Part shown: in pieces, positions 36,015 to 44,351 of the stretch
Layout of the letters: each line of letters starts with the position of its first letter
How positions within the stretch are numbered: position 1 is the stretch's first letter
Assembly (NCBI RefSeq): GCF_024347055.1
Contig: NZ_AP024895.1
Span: 620,001 to 684,000 of the forward strand
DNA: 64,000 nucleotides
From: Vibrio porteresiae DSM 19223
GTDB lineage: Bacteria > Pseudomonadota > Gammaproteobacteria > Enterobacterales > Vibrionaceae
Reading direction: 5' to 3'
Made by a program: the position numbers and the translations under genes
Notes under the pieces: model-generated
Seen by the model: only the letters and a program-made list of their open reading frames with translations
Told to the model about the DNA's origin: nothing
The model's database searches: none

Positions 36015-38357
36015 ATGAAACCAATGAAAAATTTGGCCCAGTACTACGTCGACTTATTAGTCAAACTGGGCATTTTGCGCTTTTCTATTCTATTAGCGCT
36101 GGCGCTTGTGGCGCTGGCTGTTGTCGTTCAAGTGGGGATTACCTTAGCTTTAAAAGGTCATGTGGATGATATTGATATTGTCCGTTCAGTCTTTTTTGGT
36201 TTGCTTATTACTCCATGGGCTGTCTATTTTCTTTCTGTCGTGGTCGATCAACTTGAAGAGTCACGGCAGCGCCTTTCAAAACTCGTGTCGAAGTTGAAAG
36301 ACATGCGTTCTCGCGATCAGGAGCTAAATCAGAAGCTGCAGCAGAACATTGTCAAACTCAATCAAGAGATTGAAGAGCGTATTAAAGCCGAAGAAGCTCG
36401 CGAGATAGCGATGGTGGATCTGGAAAACGAAGTCCATCAGCGTGAACAAACACAGCTTGAGTTAGCTGAACGAACCGCACTACTGCGTTCCTTTATCGAT
36501 GCTTCTCCCGACCTTATCTATTACCGTAATGCTAATGGCGAGTTTTCCGGATGTAACCGTGCCATGGAAGAGTTGACAGGACGGAGCGAACGCGAACTGG
36601 TGGGCTTAACCCCATGGGATGTGTATCGCAAAGAGATCGCTAAATCGATTGTGGAAACCGACCAAGATGTGTTTAAAAACAATCGCTCAATCACGTATGA
36701 ACAATGGCTTGAATATCCAGATGGTAGCAAAAGCTTTTTCGAACTGCGTAAGGTGCCATTTTATAGCAAAGATGGGGATCACTTAGGTTTGGTTGGTTTT
36801 GGCCGTGATATTACCGAGCGTAAGCGTCATGAAGAGTCATTGGAAAAAGCCTCTCGAGATAAAACCACGTTTATTTCAACGATCAGTCATGAATTGCGTA
36901 CTCCTCTAAACGGGATCGTTGGGTTAAGTCGTATGCTGCTTGATTCGCCATTGACCCAAGAGCAACACAAATACATGCAGACAATTAACGTCAGCGCGGT
37001 CACGTTGGGCAATATCTTCAACGATATTATCGATATGGATAAATTCGATCGCCGTAAGTTGGAGCTTTTCCCTGCACCACTCGATTTTGATGAATTTGTG
37101 GTTGAGTTAGAGAGCCTTTCTACCTTGATGGCAGAGCAGAAAGGATTGCGTTTCGATCTGGATCGCATTACCGACTTGCCGCACATGATTGAAGTTGATG
37201 CGACACGATTACGCCAAGTTCTGTGGAATATCATCAGTAATGCGGTGAAATTCACTAAAGAAGGCGGCATTGTTATGACCGTCAGTGCGGAAATAGAAGA
37301 TGGCTTTGCCGATATCGTGATGGATGTTGAAGATACCGGGATCGGTATTCCAGAAAGTGAGTTAGATAAAATATTCGCCATGTATTACCAAGTGAAATCA
37401 GGTAAAGATAATCTGCACGCGGTTGGTACGGGTATTGGGTTATCTGTGTCTCGTCAATTGATTAACTTGATGGATGGGGACATTACTGTGAGCAGTGAAG
37501 AAGGATTCGGCAGTACCTTTACGGTCTCAATTCGTGTTCCGTTAGCTCAAGAGCAGGAAGATAAATCGATTCAGTATGAGTCACAACGTCCTCTAAATAT
37601 CTTTATGGTTGAGGATATTCCTCTCAATATCACCGTAGCTCGCTCTTTGTTGGAATCACTCGGGCACCATGTCACGGTGGCGATGACCGGGGAAGAGGCG
37701 AAAGCCAGCTTTGACCCACAAATGTACGATTTGGTCTTCTTAGATATTCAGTTGCCGGATATGACGGGTTTTGATATCGCCAAAGATTTCCGAGCTCGTT
37801 ATAAACAGCTACCACCTCTGGTAGCATTGACAGCTAATGTACTGAAAAACAAAGATGAATATCGCCAAAAAGGGATGGATGATGCGATAAGTAAACCGCT
37901 GTCTGTTGCGGCTGTGCAAGAGGTGATCGCAAAAATGACGGGAATAGAACATCAGGAAGAGTCTCATCCACAAGAATCTGTGCAGAGTGAGATCAGAAAC
38001 GAAGTTTATTCAAGGCTTCTTGATCTGGATATGTTAGAGTCTTACGTCAATATTGTCGGCGCTCAACCTGTCATTGAAAGTGTGCAACTCTTTGAAGAGA
38101 TGATGCCTTCATACCTAGCAGTGTTGGACTCAAATATGGTGGCTAAAGATCAGCAGGGTATTGCCTCTGAAGCTCATAAAATCAAAGGCGCTGCTGGTTC
38201 TATTGGTTTGAAACATATTCAAAGTGTTGCGCAAAAAGCGCAAACGCCAGACGCCCCAGCTTGGTGGGAGAACATCACCGACTGGGTCGATGAAATAAAA
38301 AATGAATATCAGTCTGATATTCAAGTGCTAAAACAGTGGTTAGCTCAAAGGAAATAG
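36015..38357 (+). CDS. arcB: Aerobic respiration control sensor kinase ArcB
   Basis: Tripartite hybrid kinase, inner membrane, that phosphorylates ArcA when quinones are reduced. 780 residues (E. coli 778). Two membrane helices at about 22-77, a leucine-zipper linker, PAS near 155-265, phosphorylatable His292 in FISTISHELRTPLNG, HATPase, a receiver with LDIQLPDMTG, and a C-terminal Hpt with EAHKIKGAAGS. Alignment to E. coli keeps Cys180 (SGCNRAM) but has Phe at the Cys241 position (YPDGSKSFFELRK). GGAG lies 6 bases before the ATG. A lipoprotein gene follows with 1 base between. Confidence 0.97.
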   Translation: MKPMKNLAQYYVDLLVKLGILRFSILLALALVALAVVVQVGITLALKGHVDDIDIVRSVFFGLLITPWAVYFLSVVVDQLEESRQRLSKLVSKLKDMRSRDQELNQKLQQNIVKLNQEIEERIKAEEAREIAMVDLENEVHQREQTQLELAERTALLRSFIDASPDLIYYRNANGEFSGCNRAMEELTGRSERELVGLTPWDVYRKEIAKSIVETDQDVFKNNRSITYEQWLEYPDGSKSFFELRKVPFYSKDGDHLGLVGFGRDITERKRHEESLEKASRDKTTFISTISHELRTPLNGIVGLSRMLLDSPLTQEQHKYMQTINVSAVTLGNIFNDIIDMDKFDRRKLELFPAPLDFDEFVVELESLSTLMAEQKGLRFDLDRITDLPHMIEVDATRLRQVLWNIISNAVKFTKEGGIVMTVSAEIEDGFADIVMDVEDTGIGIPESELDKIFAMYYQVKSGKDNLHAVGTGIGLSVSRQLINLMDGDITVSSEEGFGSTFTVSIRVPLAQEQEDKSIQYESQRPLNIFMVEDIPLNITVARSLLESLGHHVTVAMTGEEAKASFDPQMYDLVFLDIQLPDMTGFDIAKDFRARYKQLPPLVALTANVLKNKDEYRQKGMDDAISKPLSVAAVQEVIAKMTGIEHQEESHPQESVQSEIRNEVYSRLLDLDMLESYVNIVGAQPVIESVQLFEEMMPSYLAVLDSNMVAKDQQGIASEAHKIKGAAGSIGLKHIQSVAQKAQTPDAPAWWENITDWVDEIKNEYQSDIQVLKQWLAQRK

Positions 38358-38358
38358 T

Positions 38359-38808
38359 ATGAAAAAGTTCGCATTACTCACCTTGGTCTGTTTTTTGACC
38401 GCCTGTTCCTTCTCTCCAGATGTGAACTGGGAGCAGGGTAACTTGGCTGAATTAGCGCATATCGATGTTGAATTAAAGAGTAACCTGTGGACTGACTTAT
38501 TACCGAATGTCGATAAGTCAGCACAAACTCGTAATTTGAACGGGACATTGACCTTAACTACATCAGGTGAGTTACCAGCCGATTTGACGGTTAAGCAGAT
38601 CGTGCTAAAGCAAGGTAAAGATTTTTGGGTGATCAACGGCGATGATGTTGAGTTACGTACTCAAAGTGAGAACGTTTGGGAAGTGGTATTCCAAACCGAA
38701 ATCGCATTGCACTTGAACAAAACCGTTTCTGTTGCACTTGAATTGGTCGATACCGATGGTGATGTTTGGCTAGTTGAACGGAAAATTGAGATTGATCGAG
38801 TGTACTAA
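38359..38808 (+). CDS. Small lipoprotein of unknown function linked to arcB
   Basis: 149 residues. Signal with lipobox: MKKFALLTLVCFLTAC. The mature part is rich in beta-strand-like stretches (NLNGTLTLTTSGELPADLTVKQIVLKQ) with no known motif. The ATG is 1 base after the arcB stop, so it is co-translated with arcB; the terminator follows. I do not recognise the family. Its position next to arcB suggests a possible link to envelope or respiratory state, but that is a guess. Confidence 0.75.
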   Translation: MKKFALLTLVCFLTACSFSPDVNWEQGNLAELAHIDVELKSNLWTDLLPNVDKSAQTRNLNGTLTLTTSGELPADLTVKQIVLKQGKDFWVINGDDVELRTQSENVWEVVFQTEIALHLNKTVSVALELVDTDGDVWLVERKIEIDRVY

Positions 38809-38836
38809 CCCGGTTGAGTATCAACAGTTGATATAG

Positions 38837-38865
38837 AAAAAGCCCTGATAAATCAGGGCTTTTTT
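38837..38865. terminator. Bidirectional terminator between the arcB unit and arcA
   Basis: AAAAAGCCCTGA / TCAGGGCTTTTT with a 4-nt loop; T tracts on both strands, between convergent arcB-lipoprotein and arcA. Confidence 0.92.
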
Positions 38866-38918
38866 ATGACTTAGTTTTGGAAGACTAAATATTGCAGCCG
38901 ATGACGCTGCAACATTGA

Positions 38919-39635
38919 TTAGTCTTCTAGGTCACCACAGAAGCGGTAGCCTTCACCGTGAATCGTAGCAATGATTTCTGGTGTGCCAGAAACAGATTCA
39001 AAGTGTTTACGAATACGACGGATAGTCACGTCTACAGTGCGGTCATGAGGTTTTAGTTCACGGCCAGTCATTTTTTTCAGTAAATCTGCACGAGTCTGAA
39101 TTTTACCTGGGTTTTCACAGAAGTGAAGCAATGCGCGAAATTCAGAACGAGGTAATTTATAACCATCACCACTTGGATTTACCAGAGAACGACTGTTGAT
39201 ATCAAGAACCCAACCGTTAAACTCATATTTTTCTACAGAACGTTTCTCTTCTTGAGAAGCGCTTGCATTCATAGAACGGCTTAGCAAGTTACGTGCGCGA
39301 ATCGTCAATTCACGAGGGTTGAATGGTTTGGTGATGTAATCATCAGCACCAATTTCCAATCCCAGAATTTTATCGACTTCATTATCGCGACCAGTCAGGA
39401 ACATTAGGGCCACATTTGCCTGTTCGCGAAGTTCGCGAGCGAGCAGCAGACCATTTTTACCCGGCAAGTTGATATCCATAATCACTAAGTTAATTGGGTG
39501 CTCAGAAAGCACATGGTGCATCTCTTCACCATTACTTGCTTCAAAAACAGCGTATCCCTCTGCTTCAAAAATACTCTTTAGAGTGTTACGAGTAACTTGC
39601 TCGTCTTCAACAATAAGAATCTGCGGGGTTTGCAT
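38919..39635 (-). CDS. arcA: Response regulator ArcA
   Basis: 238 residues, same length as E. coli ArcA and nearly identical in long stretches. Receiver with the phosphoacceptor Asp in INLVIMDINLPGKNG and Lys in DYITKPFNPREL; the OmpR-type winged helix covers the last 100 residues (PHDRTVDVTIRRIRKHFE). It represses aerobic respiration genes under low oxygen. arcB and arcA are adjacent and convergent here, unlike E. coli. The region upstream carries a perfect FNR box. Confidence 0.98.
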   Translation of the reverse strand: MQTPQILIVEDEQVTRNTLKSIFEAEGYAVFEASNGEEMHHVLSEHPINLVIMDINLPGKNGLLLARELREQANVALMFLTGRDNEVDKILGLEIGADDYITKPFNPRELTIRARNLLSRSMNASASQEEKRSVEKYEFNGWVLDINSRSLVNPSGDGYKLPRSEFRALLHFCENPGKIQTRADLLKKMTGRELKPHDRTVDVTIRRIRKHFESVSGTPEIIATIHGEGYRFCGDLED

Positions 39636-39955
39636 TGGCGGTACCTAAAATTGTGAAAAAACTGTGCTAATAGAACTCATTCTAGGCAAAAATATAACAT
39701 ACATGTAATGTTATGTTGATCATAAACCGATGTATTTTGACTAAATGTTCTCTTACTTCGCCCGCCCTCCCTGGGTTGTAATAACAATTGAAGTCTCCCC
39801 ACTTCAAGGTTCTACTAGGCTTTGGGCGGATTCTATAATGTTAACAGCATGCTAACAACGACCAAATGTTAATTCCAATCACTTTGTTGATTTACATCAA
39901 GAGTTGTAATTGAAGCGTTATTAACAGTCGTAATCAATTGTAAATTGAGTTTTAA
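39636..39955. other. Divergent region between arcA and the DUF3293 gene
   Basis: 320 bases. It holds an FNR box (39887-39900), a plus-strand TATAAT (39834-39839), a TTGAAGT/ACTTCAA hairpin (39788-39807) nested inside CCGCCC (39762-39767) and GGGCGG (39824-39829), and a TAACAT-ACATGTA-ATGTTA inverted repeat near 39700. The nested inverted repeats could form an RNA structure on either strand. Confidence 0.55.
39887..39900. promoter_or_regulatory. FNR box upstream of arcA
   Basis: TTGAT-TTAC-ATCAA matches the FNR consensus TTGAT-N4-ATCAA at all ten fixed bases. It is 252 bases upstream of arcA and 56 bases upstream of the DUF3293 gene. In E. coli FNR activates arcA. Which of the two genes it serves is not certain. 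Confidence 0.7.
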
Positions 39956-40348
39956 ATGAAAATAGATGCACAACTTTGGCAATATTATTCAGAGGTTAAG
40001 TTTGACTTCGAAGAGCCTTTTCTCAAAGATTGCTATGCTGTGATCACAGCTTGGAACCCTCAAAGCCGAAGGTTGTCACATAATGAGAATCGCCTAAATA
40101 ATCAGCGTTTACAGCTCAAACTAATTGATTATGATTGGGTAAGTGTCACCGTTGGTGATGCCAAATTTGAATGGTTTGAAGAAAGTTTTGCCGTTGCTAT
40201 GGAGTTAGGGATGGCGTTGGATCTCGCTCGCACTTTTGAGCAAAATGCCATCTATTACGTAAGAAGTAACATACTGTATCTGTATTCTTGTGTGGATTTA
40301 CAGCACATCTCCCTAGGCAACATTGAAAAAATGATTATAAAAAAATAG
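39956..40348 (+). CDS. DUF3293 family protein
   Basis: 130 residues, soluble, no signal. AVITAWNPQSR and the following RLNNQRLQLKL fit DUF3293, a small family common in vibrios and other gamma-proteobacteria with no known role. RBS is weak. It precedes the RraA-family gene by 51 bases on the same strand, probably one transcript. An FNR box lies just upstream. Confidence 0.8.
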   Translation: MKIDAQLWQYYSEVKFDFEEPFLKDCYAVITAWNPQSRRLSHNENRLNNQRLQLKLIDYDWVSVTVGDAKFEWFEESFAVAMELGMALDLARTFEQNAIYYVRSNILYLYSCVDLQHISLGNIEKMIIKK

Positions 40349-40399
40349 CCAAGTTCGTAGTTGAGTGGCTTGGAGACGATAAAAAATCAAGGAGGAATG

Positions 40400-40888
40400 A
40401 TGAGAGACATAACACCGGATATTAGCGATAAATACGGTTCCAAGGTCACATTACTTGATCTGCCGTTACAGAATTTCGGCCAACGATTTTCTTTTTGGGG
40501 CGAAGTCGTAACGGTTCGTTGCTATCACGACAACTCGAAAGTGAAAGATATTTTACAAACCAATGGTAAAGGGAAAGTCTTAGTTGTGGATGGACATGGC
40601 TCTTGCCAACGCGCATTGATGGGCGATCAAATTGCCATTTCTGCCATTGAGAATGGGTGGGAAGGGGTCATTATATATGGCGCAGTTCGCGATGTGGTTG
40701 CAATGTCGGAAATGGATCTCGGAGTCAAAGCTTTGGGCACTTGCCCAATCAAAACTGAGAAGCGTGGCGCAGGGGAAGTTAATGTGAAACTTTCAATGCT
40801 TAATCAAATCGTGTTACCTGGCGATTATATTTATGCTGATTGGAATGGCATGCTGCTTTCTCCAGTTGAGTTGGATCTCACCTTTTAA
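40400..40888 (+). CDS. RraA-family protein (RNase E regulator A homologue)
   Basis: 162 residues from MRDITPDISDKYGSK; AAGGAGG is 4-5 bases before the chosen ATG, and an ATG three bases earlier is also possible. The block KGKVLVVDGHGSCQRALMGDQIA and the GVIIYGAVRDV stretch match RraA, which in E. coli binds RNase E and inhibits it. The same fold is used by class II 4-hydroxy-4-methyl-2-oxoglutarate aldolases, and databases often give that name. Vibrios can have more than one RraA-like gene, so I leave the symbol empty. Confidence 0.82.
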   Translation: MRDITPDISDKYGSKVTLLDLPLQNFGQRFSFWGEVVTVRCYHDNSKVKDILQTNGKGKVLVVDGHGSCQRALMGDQIAISAIENGWEGVIIYGAVRDVVAMSEMDLGVKALGTCPIKTEKRGAGEVNVKLSMLNQIVLPGDYIYADWNGMLLSPVELDLTF

Positions 40889-40908
40889 CTCGTCATTATT
40901 GTCACGAA

Positions 40909-41394
40909 TTAAAAGCGAAACCCTAATCCAACTTCAACATCTTGCTGCCACTCTTGATAACCGAGAGTGGCATGCACATCAATCTTATCTGATACCCGAT
41001 ATTGGCTGGAAAATTCAGCGGAAATAGAGTCACCGCTCGGGTCTTTAATGTCGCGATGGTATGAGCTAATCACGGAATGTAACGTGCTCTTAAGTAATAA
41101 GCGATCACTGTATTGATAGCTTAAACCACTCATGAAGCTTTTATCAGTCAGTTCTGAGTCGACGCGAGTCCCTAAGCTGGTCCCGATAAATAGGTCAATA
41201 TCATCAAACAGAGAGTAGCGGTAACCACTATCGACTACCCATCCATCTAAACTATTGCCATTTTGTTGGCCACTGATAAATAAATTATGTGGCGACACTG
41301 CTGGTGTGGAGTCATCAGTGAGTGACGGTAGGGTGTAAGCTTGAGCTGATATGGATAACAACAAATAAGAACTCAGCAGCCATGCGAGTTTCAT
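40909..41394 (-). CDS. Small outer-membrane beta-barrel-like protein
   Basis: 161 residues. Signal peptide MKLAWLLSSYLLLSISAQA. The mature part alternates polar and hydrophobic residues in strands (DGWVVDSGYRYSLFDDIDLFIGTSLG) and ends in F (VGLGFRF), the C-terminal signal for BAM insertion. About eight strands could fit. No family recognised. It converges with the RraA-family gene (20 bases between stops), and no clear terminator separates them. Confidence 0.7.
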   Translation of the reverse strand: MKLAWLLSSYLLLSISAQAYTLPSLTDDSTPAVSPHNLFISGQQNGNSLDGWVVDSGYRYSLFDDIDLFIGTSLGTRVDSELTDKSFMSGLSYQYSDRLLLKSTLHSVISSYHRDIKDPSGDSISAEFSSQYRVSDKIDVHATLGYQEWQQDVEVGLGFRF

Positions 41395-41637
41395 TATTGT
41401 TCCCCCTATTGGGTAATGGATGCCACAATCACTATCCCTTAATGATCACGAAACATATTGCTGTTTACACCAAGAAGTCATTAGAGATTTGCCTAACCTA
41501 AGCATAGTCGAGTTTATTTAATTGTTTCTGTGATTAATGCAGTCAGTCTTGCTCTGCGGACAAAATATCGCCGCAGTGAAGAAAATCAATTGATCCTATA
41601 GGGATTGTTATTATTTCAAGTGCATATAGGAGGTGGA
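41395..41637. other. Region upstream of the thr leader
   Basis: Holds the divergent start of the outer-membrane gene and the thr promoter. No clean sigma70 pair; a TTGATC at 41591 with TTATTA 14-15 bases on is the best candidate. Confidence 0.4.
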
Positions 41638-41805
41638 ATGAAAAAAAAACATTTTTTCATTGACTCGCCATGCGAAAATAGGTTAAACGTAGTGTCACGC
41701 AAACACAAAAGTGACACAAGAACGTCTATGTTATCCATCAGCCTAGTAGTAATGACCACCACCATTATTATTACCGACATTACGCATGTTGGGGCAGGCT
41801 GCTGA
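41638..41805 (+). CDS. thrL: thr operon leader peptide (Thr/Ile codon run)
   Basis: 55 codons from ATG 41638, preceded by a strong AGGAGGTGGA. The control run is near the end: ACC x3, ATT x3, ACC, GAC, ATT, ACG (41755-41784), i.e. five Thr and four Ile codons, as expected for control by threonyl- and isoleucyl-tRNA. Two in-frame internal ATGs (41728 and 41752) would give 25 or 17 residues, nearer to the 21 of E. coli, but have poor ribosome sites. It ends just upstream of the attenuator. Confidence 0.75.
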   Translation: MKKKHFFIDSPCENRLNVVSRKHKSDTRTSMLSISLVVMTTTIIITDITHVGAGC

Positions 41806-41820
41806 GCGTAAAAAATTTCA

Positions 41821-41857
41821 AAAAAGGCCTGTATCCCAACGATACAGGCCTTTTTTT
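41821..41857 (+). terminator. thr operon attenuator
   Basis: A perfect stem AAAAAGGCCTGTATC / GATACAGGCCTTTTT with loop CCAAC and seven Ts, between the leader peptide stop and thrA. Confidence 0.92.
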
Positions 41858-41887
41858 ATACCTATTAAAATCTTCTCGGAGGAAGGG

Positions 41888-44347
41888 ATGCGAGTATTAA
41901 AGTTTGGAGGTTCGTCGTTAGCGGATGCTGACCGTTTTTTAAGAGCGGCAGATATCATCGCCAATAATGCCAAGCAAGAAGAGGTCGCTGTAGTTCTTTC
42001 AGCGCCTGGTAAAACAACCAATAAGCTTGTCTCCATTATTGAGAGTGCTATGCGTCATGGTGAAGCGGAACTACAAGTAGAACAACTCGAAGCTGAATTT
42101 CACCAACTGCTTAACGACATTAAAGCGATTCTACCTAATCTCGACGGTACAGATGTTCTTCAGCATGTTCGTCAATCTATGGCCACACTCCGTTCGTTTG
42201 TCCATGGAATTACGCTGCTTAGCATGTGCCCAGATAACATCAACGCTCGTATTATTAGTAAAGGTGAACGGTTTTCGATTCAATTGATGAAAGCCGTAAT
42301 GGAAGCTAAAGGTCTTAACGCATTTTTAATTGACCCTGTGACCTATTTGGTAGCCAAAGGCGACTATCTTGAAGCTGCTGTTGACGTGGATGCGTCAACT
42401 AAGAAATTCCGCCAAGCGCCACTGCCTGAAAATCATGTCTCTATCATGCCTGGTTTTACCGCGGGTAACGCAAAGCAAGAATTGGTTTGTCTTGGTCGTA
42501 ATGGTTCTGACTACTCAGCAGCCGTATTGGCCGCCTGTTTACGTGCCGACTGTTGTGAAATTTGGACAGACGTTGATGGGGTTTACAACTGTGACCCGCG
42601 CTTAGTGAAAGAAGCGCGTCTGCTTAAATCACTGAGCTACCAAGAAGCAATGGAGCTTTCTTATTTTGGCGCATCAGTGATGCACCCTAAAACCATCGCT
42701 CCAATTGCTCAGTTCCAAATCCCATGTTTGATTAAAAACAGTTTCAACCCACAAGGTGCTGGTACGTTAATTGGTCAAGATACTGGTGAAGATCAGCTTG
42801 AGATTAAAGGTATCACCACGCTTAGCAATCTGACGATGGTTAACGTTTCAGGTCCAGGTATGAAAGGCATGGTTGGCATGGCAAGTCGCGTATTTAGCGC
42901 TATGTCGGCTCACGGCGTGTCTATCGTGCTTATTACGCAATCGTCATCTGAGTACAGCATCAGTTTCTGTATTGAAGCTCAGCATAAGGCACTAGCTCAG
43001 TTTGCTCTTTCTGAAGAGTTCGAGTTGGAGTTGAAAGATGGTTTGCTTGAGCCGGTCGACTTTATCGACGACCTCGCTATCATCAGTCTCGTCGGTGATG
43101 GGATGCGTACGACTTGTGGTATCGCATCACAGTTTTTTACTTCTCTTGCTGAAGTGCATGTGAACATTATTGCTATTGCCCAAGGTTCTTCAGAGCGAGC
43201 TATCTCTGCTGTGATTCCTGAGTACAAAATCGCTGAAGCAGTGAAAACCTGTCATGAGAATTTCTTCAACTCTAAACACTACCTTGATGTGTTCGTTGTC
43301 GGTGTCGGTGGTGTCGGTGGCGAACTCGTTGATCAAATCCACCGTCAACAAGAAAAATTGGCACAAAAAGGCACGATTATCCGCGTTTGTGGTTTAGCCA
43401 ATAGCCAAGGTCTGATTTTGGACAGCGAAGGTCTAGAGTTAGCACATTGGCGTGATCAAATGCAGAATGTGACTGAAGAGTTCAGTTTGGCTCGTCTAAT
43501 TGCGCTTGTTCAACGTAATCACATTATTAACCCAGTGCTGGTGGATTGTACTTCTAGTGATCAGATTGCTAGTCAGTACGCTGAGTTTCTTGCTGCTGGT
43601 TTCCACGTAGTGACGCCAAATAAAAAGGCCAACACTGGTAGCATGGCTTATTATCAACAACTTCGTGAAGTGGCGCGTCACTCTCGTCGTAAGTTGATGT
43701 ATGAAACAACGGTAGGTGCGGGCTTGCCGGTTATTGAAAACTTGCAAAACCTAATTGCAGCCGGCGATGAACTAGAACAGTTCAATGGCATTTTGTCAGG
43801 CTCTCTCTCCTTTATTTTCGGTAAACTCGATGAAGGTTTAACTCTGAGCCAAGCGACTTTGTTGGCGAAAGATAAAGGTTTTACTGAACCCGATCCTCGT
43901 GATGACTTGTCTGGTATGGACGTTGCTCGTAAGCTGTTGATTCTGGCTCGTGAATCCGGCCTATCACTTGAACTAAGCGATGTCATTGTTGAGCCTGCGT
44001 TGCCACCGGGTTTTGATGCGAGCGGCAGCGTTGAAGAGTTTATTGCTCGTTTACCTCAAGCTGATGCGTATTTCAGTGAGCAGTCTGCAAAAGCGGCTGA
44101 GCAAGGTAAAGTATTGCGTTATGTTGGTGAAATCGCCGATGGTCAGTGCCGTGTGCGCATTGCTATGGTCGATGAAAACGATCCAATGTTCAAAGTAAAA
44201 GAAGGCGAAAACGCATTAGCGTTCTACAGCCGTTATTATCAACCAATCCCATTGGTACTTCGCGGTTACGGCGCAGGTACTGAGGTAACTGCAGCTGGTG
44301 TGTTCTCCGATGTGATGCGCACACTTGGCTGGAAATTAGGGGTGTAA
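41888..44347 (+). CDS. thrA: Bifunctional aspartokinase I / homoserine dehydrogenase I
   Basis: 819 residues (E. coli 820) from MRVLKFGGSSLADADRF, with GGAGGAAGGG before ATG; in-frame ATG 41786 lies within the leader and attenuator and is rejected. N-terminal aspartokinase (KFGGSS substrate motif, two ACT-like regulatory repeats near 310-460) and C-terminal NADPH-dependent homoserine dehydrogenase (VFVVGVGGVGGELVDQI near 475). First and third steps of the aspartate-to-threonine branch, feedback controlled by threonine. First gene of thrABC. Confidence 0.97.
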   Translation: MRVLKFGGSSLADADRFLRAADIIANNAKQEEVAVVLSAPGKTTNKLVSIIESAMRHGEAELQVEQLEAEFHQLLNDIKAILPNLDGTDVLQHVRQSMATLRSFVHGITLLSMCPDNINARIISKGERFSIQLMKAVMEAKGLNAFLIDPVTYLVAKGDYLEAAVDVDASTKKFRQAPLPENHVSIMPGFTAGNAKQELVCLGRNGSDYSAAVLAACLRADCCEIWTDVDGVYNCDPRLVKEARLLKSLSYQEAMELSYFGASVMHPKTIAPIAQFQIPCLIKNSFNPQGAGTLIGQDTGEDQLEIKGITTLSNLTMVNVSGPGMKGMVGMASRVFSAMSAHGVSIVLITQSSSEYSISFCIEAQHKALAQFALSEEFELELKDGLLEPVDFIDDLAIISLVGDGMRTTCGIASQFFTSLAEVHVNIIAIAQGSSERAISAVIPEYKIAEAVKTCHENFFNSKHYLDVFVVGVGGVGGELVDQIHRQQEKLAQKGTIIRVCGLANSQGLILDSEGLELAHWRDQMQNVTEEFSLARLIALVQRNHIINPVLVDCTSSDQIASQYAEFLAAGFHVVTPNKKANTGSMAYYQQLREVARHSRRKLMYETTVGAGLPVIENLQNLIAAGDELEQFNGILSGSLSFIFGKLDEGLTLSQATLLAKDKGFTEPDPRDDLSGMDVARKLLILARESGLSLELSDVIVEPALPPGFDASGSVEEFIARLPQADAYFSEQSAKAAEQGKVLRYVGEIADGQCRVRIAMVDENDPMFKVKEGENALAFYSRYYQPIPLVLRGYGAGTEVTAAGVFSDVMRTLGWKLGV

Positions 44348-44351
44348 TCGA

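Noticed and set aside
41786..41887. Longer start of thrA
   Set aside because: This stretch is the end of the leader peptide and the attenuator stem; GGAGGAAGGG precedes the later ATG.
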